A stretch of DNA of 64,000 nt from Bifidobacterium margollesii (GCF_002860355.1 NZ_NMWU01000026.1:1-64000), one strand, 5' to 3'; shown: positions 1 to 8,731, counted from the stretch's first letter. A program made the numbers and translations. Notes: generated by a model from the letters alone, not told the origin.

Positions 1-2
1 TC

Positions 3-566
3 CCGATGCGCGTGCCGATCGCCGACCGGCCCAAGCGCGTGGACTCGCGCCGCGGGTTCGGTCACTTCGAGTCCGACACCGTCGTCGGCGCGTCCCCGTC
101 GAAACGGTGCATCGACACGCAGGCCGAACGCAAGAGCCGCAAGCTGTTCGCCCGGTTCATCCCCGACAAGAGCGCGCTGGCGACCGCGCGCGCCGAATAC
201 GACATCTACAGCCGGATCCCCGCGCCCGCGCGCATCGACCGCACGTGGGACAACGGCACGGAGTCCTCCTGCCACCTGCTCGTGGACGAGGCGCTGGGCA
301 TGCTCACCTACTATGCGGACCCGTACTCCTCGTGGCAGCGGGGCACGAACGAGAACCGCAACGGCAGGATCCGGCGCTACCTGCCCAAGGGGACCAGCTT
401 CGACGACCTGTCGGATGCGGACCTGCAGGCCATCGTCGACGAGATCAACGACACCCCGTTGAAGGTCCTGGGCTGGGAAACGCCCAACGAGGTTTGGTAC
501 CGCGAGCTCGGCAAGGTAATGTCAAAGACAAGCCACCCAGAGACGAGTGTTGCACTTACAAATTGA
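3..566 (+). CDS. IS30-family transposase, 5' end outside window
   Basis: C-terminal part of a DDE transposase of the IS30 family; the reading frame is open to the left edge, so the N-terminal HTH is not seen. The catalytic core is visible: FGHFESDTVVG carries the first Asp, DNGTE the second, and the stretch from YADPYSSWQRG to NENRNGRIRR carries the final Glu region typical of IS30. The end, ...NDTPLKVLGWETPNEVW..., is the normal family C-terminus, so the 3' end is complete. The right inverted repeat of such elements usually overlaps or directly follows the stop; this cannot be confirmed without the left end. Followed by a 270-base gene-poor stretch and then an unrelated gene, consistent with the element edge. 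Confidence 0.93.
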   Translation, partial: PMRVPIADRPKRVDSRRGFGHFESDTVVGASPSKRCIDTQAERKSRKLFARFIPDKSALATARAEYDIYSRIPAPARIDRTWDNGTESSCHLLVDEALGMLTYYADPYSSWQRGTNENRNGRIRRYLPKGTSFDDLSDADLQAIVDEINDTPLKVLGWETPNEVWYRELGKVMSKTSHPETSVALTN

Positions 567-576
567 ATCCGGGTAT

Positions 577-624
577 CGTTGGGATCGTATCGACACCGTT
601 GGGATGATTAGGCACCGTTGGGAT
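577..624 (+). repeat. Three short direct repeats after the IS30 gene
   Basis: CGTTGGGAT occurs at 577, 597 and 616, that is 20 and 19 bases apart, just after the transposase stop. The last two copies share a longer core, CACCGTTGGGAT. They may belong to the element end or to a site that it inserted into. No gene is seen between 567 and 839. Confidence 0.5.
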
Positions 625-839
625 TGGACTGTGCGCAACACACGGAGCCTGGTCGATCTTCAACCTGGCCGATCTTCGATACTCGGTCAGCGTATTGGCC
701 GTGTACGCCGGTGTTTGCCGCCGACGATGGACTAGATTTAGGAGAGTGCGGCGTCCGATCGCCGCGCATGGTCCGGCGGACATCGTATGCGCTCACGTAT
801 GCGCATGCCGCCGTATGCACATGCACAAGGAGGAAAGCC

Positions 840-1253
840 ATGGGCAAGCGTATTTGGGTTGAGCGGAACAAGGACGGTTCGTGGGATGCGTTTTCGGAGG
901 ACGGAGCGCACATCAAGTTCGGCAAGGGCAGGGGTCTGTTCACTCCGGGCGATCTGATGAAGGTCGCCTTGGCCGGTTGCGCCGCGCTGAGCAGCCAGTT
1001 CGCCGTGGAGAACGCGCTGGGCGAAGGCAAGGGCGCGAAGATCTTCGTGGACGGCACTGCCGACCAGAAGCACAACGCCTACAGTGATTTCAGCGAAAAG
1101 GTGGAGATCGACGCTTCCGAGGCCGGTCTGCGCAAGGCTCAGGTGGATGATCTCAAGGAGCGTGTGCGTCGGCACATCGAAAAGGGCTGCACCGTGCAGC
1201 ACACCTACCAGCGTGAGACGCCGGTCGATCTCACCATCGACATCAAGGAGTAG
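840..1253 (+). CDS. OsmC-family peroxiredoxin/redox protein
   Basis: Small OsmC/Ohr-fold protein (137 residues); family members reduce organic hydroperoxides with a reactive cysteine pair. The family signature is recognised in the middle: FTPGDLMKVALAGCAALS, with the first Cys in the usual helix position, followed by the YSDFSEKVEIDA strand and a C-terminal CTVQHTYQRETPVDL segment that supplies the second Cys. The ATG at 840 is chosen because a strong AAGGAGG lies 6 bases upstream; an in-frame extension to 618 exists but has no ribosome site. A single gene, ended by a strong hairpin at 1321. Substrate is unknown. Confidence 0.85.
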   Translation: MGKRIWVERNKDGSWDAFSEDGAHIKFGKGRGLFTPGDLMKVALAGCAALSSQFAVENALGEGKGAKIFVDGTADQKHNAYSDFSEKVEIDASEAGLRKAQVDDLKERVRRHIEKGCTVQHTYQRETPVDLTIDIKE

Positions 1254-1277
1254 CGTCCGGCATCAAGGAGTAGCGTC
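1241..1277 (+). repeat. Tandem duplication of the OsmC gene end
   Basis: CATCAAGGAGTAGCGTC is present at 1241-1257, covering the last codons and stop of the OsmC gene, and again at 1261-1277, with a 20-base period. The second copy is untranslated. Confidence 0.85.
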
Positions 1278-1320
1278 AGCGCACGCGACCTCGCCGGATG
1301 CATCTCAGTCGAATACGTCG

Positions 1321-1366
1321 AATATGGCGGAACCTCCCCGATACGAAGGGGAGGTTCCGCCATATT
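1321..1366. terminator. Bidirectional terminator between convergent genes
   Basis: Perfect 19-bp stem: left arm 1321-1339, loop 1340-1347, right arm 1348-1366, with A/T-rich ends on both sides. Placed between the convergent OsmC and universal stress protein genes, so it can end both transcripts. Confidence 0.9.
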
Positions 1367-1436
1367 TAGTCATGTCCGGATATCAGGAACCCGGAATACC
1401 GAAAACCCGGAATATCTCAGAACGGTGATTTCGCCG

Positions 1437-2510
1437 TTACTCCTTATGCTCGGGATCGATCGCGGCCTCGATGGAGTGGGCGGTCTCCACATCGGCGGTG
1501 GGCACCGACACCTCCTGCACGCCGGAGATCTCGTCGATGGACTTCGGGCTGACGTCGGCCGGGGATGCCGGAACGGTATCGAGACGGGACTCCGCGGCCT
1601 CCACATACTTGCGGGGCACCACGTAGACCGGTCCCACCGAATGCTGCAGCAGACCTTGACTGGTAGAGCCGAGGATCAGACCGGTGAAGCCGCCACGACC
1701 GCGGGAGCCGACGACCACCACGTCGTTGTTGTGGCTGGCTTCGGTGAGCGCGGTGACCGCGGAGCCGGGCACCACCGATTTGGCGATGACCAGATCGGGG
1801 TAGCGCTCCTGGATTGGGGCGATGCGCACGTCGAGATCCTCCAGATAGGATTCCATGATGCTGTTCGCCTCGGCACCGCCGGAACCGCCCGACGCGAACA
1901 TGCCCATGCCGCCGAAACTCGGTACGGCGGACAGCACCGTGAGCTGGGCTCCCCACTGGTGGGCGAAGTCGGCGGCGATGTCCAACGCCTTGAGACCCCA
2001 CTTCGATTCGTCGGAGCCGACGACCACACGGGTGATGGTGTTGTTCAGGTGCATCAGGTTGCCATCGTCGTCGGTGTACGGCACCACGACGATCGGACAG
2101 TAGGCATAGGCGGGCAGACTGGAACTGGTGGTGCCGAGCAGCCGTTCGGCCAATCCTCCCTTGCCGCGGTTGCCGATCACGATCAGATTGTAGTTGCGGG
2201 AAAGCTCGACGAACACGGAGCTCGGGTCACCGGTGACGATCAGCGTGGCTGCCTCCACGCCCTGTTCGTCAGCGATGGCCTTGGCTTTGGACAGAATCTC
2301 CTGCGCATCGGTGTGCGCCACATTGTCGTCCCCCATCGCCGTATAGGTGGCGTCGAATGATACCGCGGCATAGCTGGGCAGTGAGTATGCGCAGACGATC
2401 TGCAGAGTCAGACCGGCGTGCTTGGCGTAGTTCGCCGCCCACCATGTGGCCTTGTAGCTGGCATCCGAACCGTCCACACCAACAAGAATGGCCTTTTCGT
2501 TGACAGTCAT
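1437..2510 (-). CDS. Universal stress protein, two tandem UspA domains
   Basis: A 357-residue cytoplasmic protein made of two Usp folds. The first runs from about 5 to 160 and ends with the nucleotide-binding loop GNRGKGGLAERLLGTTS; the second runs from about 168 to 315 with GSRGRGGFTGLILGSTS. Both loops keep the G-x2-G-x9-G-S/T pattern of ATP-binding Usp proteins, so ATP binding by both halves is likely. A 40-residue tail follows with no recognised domain. Tandem Usp proteins are common in actinobacteria and linked to stress and dormancy. The ATG at 2510 has GGGGAGGTC just upstream. It is monocistronic. Confidence 0.93.
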   Translation of the reverse strand: MTVNEKAILVGVDGSDASYKATWWAANYAKHAGLTLQIVCAYSLPSYAAVSFDATYTAMGDDNVAHTDAQEILSKAKAIADEQGVEAATLIVTGDPSSVFVELSRNYNLIVIGNRGKGGLAERLLGTTSSSLPAYAYCPIVVVPYTDDDGNLMHLNNTITRVVVGSDESKWGLKALDIAADFAHQWGAQLTVLSAVPSFGGMGMFASGGSGGAEANSIMESYLEDLDVRIAPIQERYPDLVIAKSVVPGSAVTALTEASHNNDVVVVGSRGRGGFTGLILGSTSQGLLQHSVGPVYVVPRKYVEAAESRLDTVPASPADVSPKSIDEISGVQEVSVPTADVETAHSIEAAIDPEHKE

Positions 2511-2603
2511 GATGACCTCCCCTTGAGAACCATGAGCCCCGCGCCTATGCGTGGCTCTTACCTCCTAGGATAACGCCCGGGGCAACGAAACGCGTATAGC
2601 AAA

Positions 2604-2631
2604 ACGCCCCCACCGCATGAGGCAGGGGCGT
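2604..2631 (-). terminator. Terminator of the first NlpC/P60 gene
   Basis: ACGCCCC at 2604-2610 pairs with GGGGCGT at 2625-2631; read on the minus strand the stem is followed by TTTT. It sits 33 bases beyond the stop of the gene at 2664. Confidence 0.8.
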
Positions 2632-2663
2632 GAGACGATAGCGATTGGCGCCGTCTGGCCGAA

Positions 2664-3494
2664 TCAGGCCAGTGCGCCTCCACCGATGAACGACATGGTG
2701 CTCACCGCGCGAACGGCGACGCCGCCACCGGCGGAATCGACCATCAGACCATTGCCGATGTAGATGCCGACGTGGCCGGGATGACGTCCGGCGTAGTTGA
2801 AGAAGACCAGATCGCCGTAGGAGAGCGAGCCGGTGTCATGCTTCAGGTTGCCGGCGCCGCCAACCTTGGCGTACAGTCCTTCCGGCGTGTTGGAGTTGGT
2901 GGGCAAACCGAGGGCGTAATCGACCAGACCGGAGCAGGTGAACGCGGAGCTGCTGGTGCTGCCCGTCCACACGTAGCCGCTGGAACGGTATGCCGAGCCG
3001 ATCACCGACATGGCTCGGCCGACGAAGCTGTTGTCGGAGTCCGTAACGGTGGAGGAGCTGACGGACGCCGACGACTCCGCGGAGGAGGACGAAGCGGACT
3101 GATCCGTTGATCCGGCGTATGAGGAGTCGGAAGTCGTTTCGGAGGAGTCGGAGCTCACCGCCCCGCGTTCGGCGGAACGGCTGGCTGCCGCGATGTTCTG
3201 TTCGGCCAGCTCCTGTGCCCGCTGCTTTGCCGCGGCGGCGTCCCTTTCAGCCTTCGACGGGGTCTTCGGTACGTTGAGGCTTTCGATGCCGCCATAGCTG
3301 GCATCGGTTTTCACGGATGTGGAGGTGGATTCCTTCAGCAGAGTGTTGCTACGGGTCTTCTGAGGGGTGAACGAGCGGGAGGACGTCACTTCACCGTCCT
3401 CCGCGGCGGAGGCGGTGGCCCCCGTAAACGAAATCAGCGTACCGCTCATCGCAACGGCGGCCGCAACGGAAACGATCCTACGCATGTTTGTCAT
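2664..3494 (-). CDS. Secreted NlpC/P60 peptidoglycan endopeptidase (paralogue 1)
   Basis: 276 residues. Signal peptide 1-30, ending TASA; a conserved module about 35-78 (VTSSRSF, LLKESTST, YGGIESLNVPKT) shared with the neighbour at 3763; a short Ala/Glu-rich helix; a long Ser/Thr-rich linker to about 155; and an NlpC/P60 domain from about 156 to the end, with Cys187 in FTCSGLVDYA and His241 in HPGHVGIYIGNG. Such enzymes cut D-Glu to meso-DAP/Lys links in wall peptides. Start ATG 3494 is preferred over an in-frame TTG at 3515 because GGGGAAA lies upstream and the signal peptide then has a normal length. Own promoter at 3557-3585 and own terminator. Confidence 0.92.
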   Translation of the reverse strand: MTNMRRIVSVAAAVAMSGTLISFTGATASAAEDGEVTSSRSFTPQKTRSNTLLKESTSTSVKTDASYGGIESLNVPKTPSKAERDAAAAKQRAQELAEQNIAAASRSAERGAVSSDSSETTSDSSYAGSTDQSASSSSAESSASVSSSTVTDSDNSFVGRAMSVIGSAYRSSGYVWTGSTSSSAFTCSGLVDYALGLPTNSNTPEGLYAKVGGAGNLKHDTGSLSYGDLVFFNYAGRHPGHVGIYIGNGLMVDSAGGGVAVRAVSTMSFIGGGALA

Positions 3495-3556
3495 CGTTTC
3501 CCCACAGTACCGCAATCCGAATCCTCGGAAGCGGGCAGGAACCGGATTTTTAGGGA

Positions 3557-3585
3557 ATTTTAAGGTACGGCGAGGAATTCTGTAA
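3557..3585 (-). promoter_or_regulatory. Sigma70-type promoter of NlpC/P60 paralogue 1
   Basis: On the minus strand TTACAG (3580-3585), a 17-base spacer, then TAAAAT (3557-3562). It lies about 63 bases upstream of the ATG at 3494. Confidence 0.7.
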
Positions 3586-3599
3586 TGCAGATCACATAT

Positions 3600-3635
3600 G
3601 AACGCACTGTCACGATTGAACGCACTGCCACGATT
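3600..3635. repeat. 18-bp tandem repeat
   Basis: GAACGCACTGTCACGATT at 3600-3617 is repeated with one change at 3618-3635, upstream of the promoter at 3557. A looser run of CCGAATA-like words follows up to 3680. Confidence 0.7.
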
Positions 3636-3685
3636 CCACTCGAATAGTCCGAATATCCCGAATACGGCAGGTACTCCGAATATGA

Positions 3686-3711
3686 GGAAGCGCCTCCGAA
3701 GAGGCGCTTCC
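3686..3711 (-). terminator. Terminator of the second NlpC/P60 gene
   Basis: 11-bp stem GGAAGCGCCTC (3686-3696), loop CGAA, right arm 3701-3711. It lies about 50 bases past the stop at 3763. The T-run is weak on both strands. Confidence 0.7.
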
Positions 3712-3762
3712 GATCATCAAAACCGTTTGGCGGACGACAAACGATATGTTGCCTGAGATGGC

Positions 3763-4575
3763 TCAGAGCACGCGGCGGATGGCGTAGTTGCCGCCCGGGA
3801 AGCCCCAGCTTACCGGAGTGAGCTGCGTGCCGCGGCTCGGGTTGAGGGCGTTCATGATCATGCCGTCGCCCACGTAGATGGCCGAATGGGTGCTGTTGGC
3901 GAGAATGTCGCCGGGCTTGGCCTCGGCAAGGCTGGAAACGGGCGTGCCCACGGCGGCCTGTGCGCCGGAGCTGTGCGGGAGGCTGACGCCGAACTTGGCG
4001 AACACGTACATCAGGAATCCGGAGCAATCCCAACCGGAAGGGGTGGATCCACCGTACACATACGGGGCTCCCTGATACTGCAGGGCGGTTTCCACCACGG
4101 CGGTGGCGGTGCCGCTCGCCGTCACGGTGGCAGCTGCGGAATCGGTGGCGGGAGCAGCCGCTGCCGCGGACTGCGATGCGGAGGAGGAAGTCGAGTTCGA
4201 AACCGTGCTACGCGACTGGGAACGGCTGGCGTAGGTCGTGGCGGCCTGCTGCTGAGCGGCTTCGGCGGCGGCCTGAGCCTGCTGCTGAGCGGCCTGTGCG
4301 GCGGCCTTGGCCTGCGCCTCGGCGTCCTTTTCTGCCTGGGACTTGGTCTTCGGCACGTTCAGGCTTTCGATGCCACCGTACTTCGTAGTGCTTTTGACGG
4401 TGGTCGAAGTCGATTCCTTCAGCAGCGCCGTGGTGCGGGACTCCTGACCCTTGAAGGACCGGGAGGAGGTCACGACGTCCGCGTCCTGCGCCATCGCGGC
4501 TGGAGCCACGAAGGCGGAGAGCGAAACAACGGCGGCTGCGGCCGCGATAATCGAAACAGGCTTTGTAAATGTCAT
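3763..4575 (-). CDS. Secreted NlpC/P60 peptidoglycan endopeptidase (paralogue 2)
   Basis: 270 residues. Signal peptide 1-29 (ending PAAMA), then the same conserved module as the gene at 2664 (VTSSRSF, LLKESTST, YGGIESLNVPKT, about 35-77), an Ala/Gln-rich coiled stretch 80-112, a Ser/Ala-rich linker, and an NlpC/P60 domain 158-270 with Cys184 in GWDCSGFLMYVF and His230 in STHSAIYVGDG. Predicted wall endopeptidase of cell growth or separation. ATG 4575 begins a well-formed signal peptide. Upstream on the minus strand is a perfect TTGACA (about 60 bases before the start), but no matching -10 is clear. Flanked by its own terminator at 3686. Confidence 0.92.
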   Translation of the reverse strand: MTFTKPVSIIAAAAAVVSLSAFVAPAAMAQDADVVTSSRSFKGQESRTTALLKESTSTTVKSTTKYGGIESLNVPKTKSQAEKDAEAQAKAAAQAAQQQAQAAAEAAQQQAATTYASRSQSRSTVSNSTSSSASQSAAAAAPATDSAAATVTASGTATAVVETALQYQGAPYVYGGSTPSGWDCSGFLMYVFAKFGVSLPHSSGAQAAVGTPVSSLAEAKPGDILANSTHSAIYVGDGMIMNALNPSRGTQLTPVSWGFPGGNYAIRRVL

Positions 4576-4662
4576 CAGTGCACCACCATACCAGCTGGAC
4601 GGTAAATCGGTGATTTCCCGTCCGGAACCATTGAACGCGAAAGGATTGTCAACAACAGGAAA

Positions 4663-4682
4663 GGCGGTTCCGAGGAACCGCC
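4663..4682 (-). terminator. Terminator of the CHAP gene
   Basis: GGCGGTTC (4663-4670) pairs with GAACCGCC (4675-4682); on the minus strand CCTTT follows the stem. It lies directly beyond the stop at 4690. Confidence 0.75.
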
Positions 4683-4689
4683 GAACAGA

Positions 4690-5646
4690 TCAGTAATGAA
4701 TGTACTGGAAATCGCTCACATTGGAGAACGTGCGCGTGAAGGACTTACCGTTGTAGGTGGCACCGCATTCGGAGGTGATCACCTTGCCGTCCTTGATGGC
4801 TTCGACGATGGCCACATGACCATAGGCGGAGCTGGCGCCCTCCTGACCTCGCTGGAACACCATGATGTCGCCGACGCGAGGGGTGTTGTCCACCCAGTAG
4901 CCGAGCTCCTTGGCCGAATTGGCCCAGTCCGCGCCGTTGCCGAAGTACGAGCCGACCGGCAGACCCAGCTGCTGGCGACGGGTGTAGGCCCACCATGTGC
5001 ACTGGGAGAACGCATAGGCGTTACCGGTGTCGCCGGTGGCGTGGTTCGGGTTGAAACCCTGCGGAATGCTGCCCGCATCACGATCCATCAGCTTGGCGAC
5101 GTGCGGATTGTTGGCCAGGGACTTCGACATCTGTTTGGTGTCGATGCGATCGACGGCCGACGAGATGTTCCACTCTGCCGACGTGTCGGCTACTGTGGTT
5201 TCGGCGGGGACGCCGCGCTCCGCGGAACGGGAGACCATCACGCCGTCATCGTTCCCATGCTCGGACGCGTTGGAGATCGCAGCCGTGTTGGCGTCGGCGA
5301 TCACCGAGGACTCGGCCTTATCGGCCAACGGCGTATTGGAACGGGAGGCGTTGTTGGACGAAGCATAGACGAAGCTTCCCGCCGTAGCCGCAAGCAGTGC
5401 CAGCGACCCTGCGGTCACGAACTGCTTCTTGTGGGCGCGCTGGCGGGCGGCCTGACGGATGGCGCGACGGGTTTTGGGAGCCGCCTCGTTGAGCATCCGG
5501 GCCACTTCGGGAACCAGAACAGTCATAGGAGCGTTGGCTTCCACCACAGACGCCGTGTGGGCGTTCCGCACCGCACCGGTACGGCCCATCTTCACCACAA
5601 CGGCGTTGCGCTGGGCATTGCGTGCCTTATGCGCCGCATGTCTCAT
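4690..5646 (-). CDS. Membrane-anchored CHAP-domain amidase/endopeptidase
   Basis: 318 residues. A basic cytoplasmic N-terminus of about 70 residues precedes one hydrophobic helix (about 76-95), so the protein is a type II anchored or cleaved exoprotein. The extracellular part has a variable linker and a CHAP domain (about 205-318) with Cys216 in QCTWWAYTRR and His277 in GHVAIVEAI. CHAP enzymes cut peptidoglycan cross-bridges or the amide link. The linker has SRSAERGVPAE, nearly matching SRSAERG in the NlpC/P60 protein at 2664. The start has CAAGGAG upstream, and a good promoter lies at 5683. With the two NlpC genes it forms a cluster of three separately transcribed wall hydrolases. Confidence 0.93.
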   Translation of the reverse strand: MRHAAHKARNAQRNAVVVKMGRTGAVRNAHTASVVEANAPMTVLVPEVARMLNEAAPKTRRAIRQAARQRAHKKQFVTAGSLALLAATAGSFVYASSNNASRSNTPLADKAESSVIADANTAAISNASEHGNDDGVMVSRSAERGVPAETTVADTSAEWNISSAVDRIDTKQMSKSLANNPHVAKLMDRDAGSIPQGFNPNHATGDTGNAYAFSQCTWWAYTRRQQLGLPVGSYFGNGADWANSAKELGYWVDNTPRVGDIMVFQRGQEGASSAYGHVAIVEAIKDGKVITSECGATYNGKSFTRTFSNVSDFQYIHY

Positions 5647-5682
5647 TGCGAATCACTCCTTGGATACTTTTACCAAGTCGAA

Positions 5683-5711
5683 ATAATAACCGTCCGGTAT
5701 TGCGATGACAA
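5683..5711 (-). promoter_or_regulatory. Sigma70-type promoter of the CHAP gene
   Basis: On the minus strand TTGTCA (5706-5711), exactly 17 bases, then TATTAT (5683-5688); 36 bases before the ATG at 5646. Confidence 0.8.
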
Positions 5712-5979
5712 ATCACGATAACCGATCGGAAGGCGAGGCCGATCATTGTTCAACCAACCAACGTTAAGCAGACGTTCAGGTTTTCTCCAGATTCACCGAC
5801 TTGAGATCCGACGACCCCGGTACCGAAAAATCCAGTGATCATTACGGATAACTCCACCAATTCATCACCAATGCGAACAGTTTCGATCAGCCATCGATAT
5901 CCATGACCGGCACACCGCTCAAACATGGAGGAAATCTCATTATTCGAGAAGATACACTGGTCTGACTACGCTCGGCACC
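5712..5979. other. Gap between divergent CHAP and serC genes
   Basis: No gene is seen. A -10-like TACACT lies at 5953-5958, 22 bases before the serC ATG, without a good -35. The serC start has no clear ribosome site, so serC may have a very short leader. Confidence 0.5.
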
Positions 5980-7125
5980 ATGATCGAATCCGTGAAAATT
6001 CCTACCTCCCTACTGCCCGAAGACGGTCGTTTCGGCTGCGGACCGAGCAAGATCCGCCCGAAGCAGGTCAAGGCCCTGGCACAGGCCGGCACCACCCTGC
6101 TGGGCACTTCACACCGTCAGTCCCCGGTCAAGCACGTCGTCGCATCCATCCGCGAGGGACTCGCCAACTACTTCGACATCCCCGAAGGATGGCAGGTGGC
6201 GCTGGGCAACGGCGGCGCCAGCGCATTCTGGGAGATGGCCTGCGCCTCCCTGATCGCCCGCCGTGGCGCCTTCGGCTCCTACGGCTCATTCAGCGGCAAG
6301 TTCGCGGCCAGCGCGGCCAAGGCACCGTTCCTGGAAGAACCCGTTATATATAAAGGTGAATACGGCACCTGCGCGTTGCCCGAATATACCGACGACGTGG
6401 ACGTCTACGCTTGGGCGCACAACGAAACGTCCACCGGCGTGATGGCCCCCATCCGTCGCGTACGCGGCAGCGTGGAACAGGGCGCGCTCACGCTGATCGA
6501 CGCCACCAGCGGTGCGGGCGGCCTCCCCGTCGACATCACCCAGACCGACGCCTACTACTTCTCCCCGCAAAAGGTGTTCGGCTCCGACGGCGGGCTGTGG
6601 ATCGCCATCCTCTCCCCCGATGCCATCGAACGCGCAGCCAACGTGGAGCAGAGCGCCCAGCTGGAAGGCGCGCGACGCTGGGTGCCCCCATTCCTTTCGC
6701 TCACCCAGGCGCTGGAGAACTCCCGCAAGGATCAGACGCTGAACACCCCGGCCATCAGCACGCTGGTGCTGCTCGACGAACAGGTGAAGTGGCTCAACGA
6801 GCACGGCGGACTGGACTGGGCCACCAAGCGCTGCGCGAAGTCGGCCGACATCCTGTACTCGTGGGCCGAACGCTCCGACTACGCCACGCCGTTCGTCAAG
6901 GACACCGCGATTCGCTCCAACGTGGTGGTCACCATCGATCTCGACGACTCCATCAAGGCCTCCGCCGTGGTGTCCGCACTACGCGACAACGGCATCGTCG
7001 ACACCTCCGGATACCGCAAGCTGGGACGCAACCAGCTGCGCATCGGCGTCTTCCCCTCGGTGAAGCCCGACGACGTCGAAGCCCTCACCCACTGCGTGGA
7101 CTACGTGGTGGAGCATCTGAACTGA
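5980..7125 (+). CDS. serC: Phosphoserine aminotransferase
   Basis: PLP enzyme of the serine pathway: 3-phosphohydroxypyruvate plus glutamate gives phosphoserine plus 2-oxoglutarate. 381 residues, the length and type of the actinobacterial (mycobacterial-like) SerC. Visible landmarks: FGCGPSKIRPKQ at the N-terminus, GTSHRQSPVK, the ATSGAGG segment after the cofactor Asp, and SPQKVFGSDGGLW, in which the Lys forms the Schiff base. ATG 5980 is the first codon of the conserved region. It ends with a convergent terminator shared with manA. Confidence 0.95.
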   Translation: MIESVKIPTSLLPEDGRFGCGPSKIRPKQVKALAQAGTTLLGTSHRQSPVKHVVASIREGLANYFDIPEGWQVALGNGGASAFWEMACASLIARRGAFGSYGSFSGKFAASAAKAPFLEEPVIYKGEYGTCALPEYTDDVDVYAWAHNETSTGVMAPIRRVRGSVEQGALTLIDATSGAGGLPVDITQTDAYYFSPQKVFGSDGGLWIAILSPDAIERAANVEQSAQLEGARRWVPPFLSLTQALENSRKDQTLNTPAISTLVLLDEQVKWLNEHGGLDWATKRCAKSADILYSWAERSDYATPFVKDTAIRSNVVVTIDLDDSIKASAVVSALRDNGIVDTSGYRKLGRNQLRIGVFPSVKPDDVEALTHCVDYVVEHLN

Positions 7126-7129
7126 AGAC

Positions 7130-7160
7130 TTCGGGATCACGGGCGGACCGCGATCCCGAA
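7130..7160. terminator. Bidirectional terminator between serC and manA
   Basis: TTCGGGATC (7130-7138) pairs with GATCCCGAA (7152-7160), and the inner CGG pairs with CCG around a GCGGA loop. It sits between convergent genes. Confidence 0.75.
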
Positions 7161-7165
7161 ACCCC

Positions 7166-8650
7166 TTAGATACCGGTGGAGGCCAGCAGAATGTCTCCAC
7201 CGGTTTTTTCGTATCCGACCACCCTTAGCAGACCGTCCGACGCCGGTACGAACATGGCCTTCCCACAGGTGAGCACGGCATCCGTGATCCCGCCAGGGCG
7301 TTCCGTCCGACATTGCACGGCACCCTTCACGCACACCACGATTCTCGGACGATCCTGCGCCAGCATCGGCAACGGCCACTCGGCCACCCTGCCGCCATCC
7401 ACATGCCCATAGATCAGACTGAACTCGTCGACGCACGGATGATAGAGAGCCATGCCCGCACGTTCCACGCCTTCATCGGCATAACCCCCGCCAACAACCC
7501 GACCACCACCGAGCAGACCACCGACGACACGATCACCGCCGAGACGGCCGGCGATTCCGAACGCCCGATCACCAACCACATAGGGAGCAGCCGGCGGAGT
7601 CGGCATCGCGTTCAACGACCGTAGAAGATTCGGCAGATCACGGTATTTGACCGTCAGACCCGCACGCAGCACATTGTCGGAATTCGTCATGATTTCGGCG
7701 GCCAGACCATGAAGGTAGACGTGCGGGGTTCCCGGGGCGATCGATATGGATTCGCCCTTGCGCAGCCGCACCGGATTCATCATCAGCAGGCACAGCGCGC
7801 TCGCGTCCGCAGGAAACGACTGCGCGGCGCGCATGGCGTTGGACAGCATCAGACGCTCGGCATTCCCCTCGACGCAGCCGGCGGCGGCATCGAGAAGGCC
7901 CACCGTGCCGATGTCGCCGCCATAGGAGGCCGCGAGCGCGAAGGCGCGAAACACCCGACGAGCGGTCTGCGACCACACCCGAGCCGATTCGGGCATCATC
8001 GCATCGATGCGCGGCGTCGAAGGCTCCCCTGATTCGAGGATATCGGCCATGCGTTGCGGCAGGGGATGCGTCACCGACCGCAGTGCGCGGATCTGCCGGG
8101 CGATGGGCGCGAATCCTACGGAGGCCGCGAACGGCTCCAGCGCCACCACCATCTCATGCTTGCCGCGCGTGTCCCTGAACGAACGATCGGGGGCCTGCAA
8201 CGGCACACCGGCATCCTCCTCACGGTGGAATCCCCGACGAGCCTCGAAATCCAGCGGATGCACCTGCAACGAAAGCGGCTCCCGAACGGCGATCACCTTC
8301 AGCAGATACGGCAGCATGGGCCCCCACTGTCGGGATGCCACACGCCCCAACAGTCCTTCGGGATTCTGTTTCAGCAGGTCAGGCAACGCGACCCGCCGCA
8401 CCCCGATGTTCCGATCGCCTTCGGCACTCCTGCTTTTCTCTTCGCCCTGCCCGCACGATTCCTCGCGAATCAATGCATCGGAGGCCATCGGCGTCCCTCC
8501 CGGCAGTTGCTCATGCGCACTGAACCACATTTCGGCCAGCGGACCGGATCCCTGCGTCACCGACGTATCGCCATCGCCGAACATCGTCTGCAATCGATCC
8601 AGCGAGCCCCAAGCATATCGCTTCGGCACCGGTAGTATCGGGATCATCAT
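7166..8650 (-). CDS. manA: Mannose-6-phosphate isomerase, type I
   Basis: Interconverts mannose-6-phosphate and fructose-6-phosphate. Zinc-site motifs of the family are seen: LSLQVHPLDFEA with Gln and His, KHEMVVALEPF with Glu, then the C-terminal GTPHVYLHGLAAEIMTNSDN with His. The N-terminus PVPKRYAWGS is typical. At 494 residues it is longer than usual (about 390-420), with extra sequence at about 55-85 and in a Gly/Arg-rich part near 385-405, so it may be adapted or partly low complexity. Two adjacent ATG codons start the frame after a GGGGG site. It can feed mannose sugars to the EPS locus, which is inference only. Confidence 0.92.
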   Translation of the reverse strand: MMIPILPVPKRYAWGSLDRLQTMFGDGDTSVTQGSGPLAEMWFSAHEQLPGGTPMASDALIREESCGQGEEKSRSAEGDRNIGVRRVALPDLLKQNPEGLLGRVASRQWGPMLPYLLKVIAVREPLSLQVHPLDFEARRGFHREEDAGVPLQAPDRSFRDTRGKHEMVVALEPFAASVGFAPIARQIRALRSVTHPLPQRMADILESGEPSTPRIDAMMPESARVWSQTARRVFRAFALAASYGGDIGTVGLLDAAAGCVEGNAERLMLSNAMRAAQSFPADASALCLLMMNPVRLRKGESISIAPGTPHVYLHGLAAEIMTNSDNVLRAGLTVKYRDLPNLLRSLNAMPTPPAAPYVVGDRAFGIAGRLGGDRVVGGLLGGGRVVGGGYADEGVERAGMALYHPCVDEFSLIYGHVDGGRVAEWPLPMLAQDRPRIVVCVKGAVQCRTERPGGITDAVLTCGKAMFVPASDGLLRVVGYEKTGGDILLASTGI

Positions 8651-8731
8651 TCCCCCCTGAGCCTCGCCGATTTCGATTGCCGACCCATCCGGGCCTCACA
8701 CAAGGTTACCCTGAGTTGTAAGGTGTTGCCT

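Noticed and set aside
1375-3685. CCGGAATA/CCGAATA words near 1375-1420 and 3640-3685 as a repeat family
   Set aside because: The words are short and imperfect, without regular spacing; chance or local slippage explains them.
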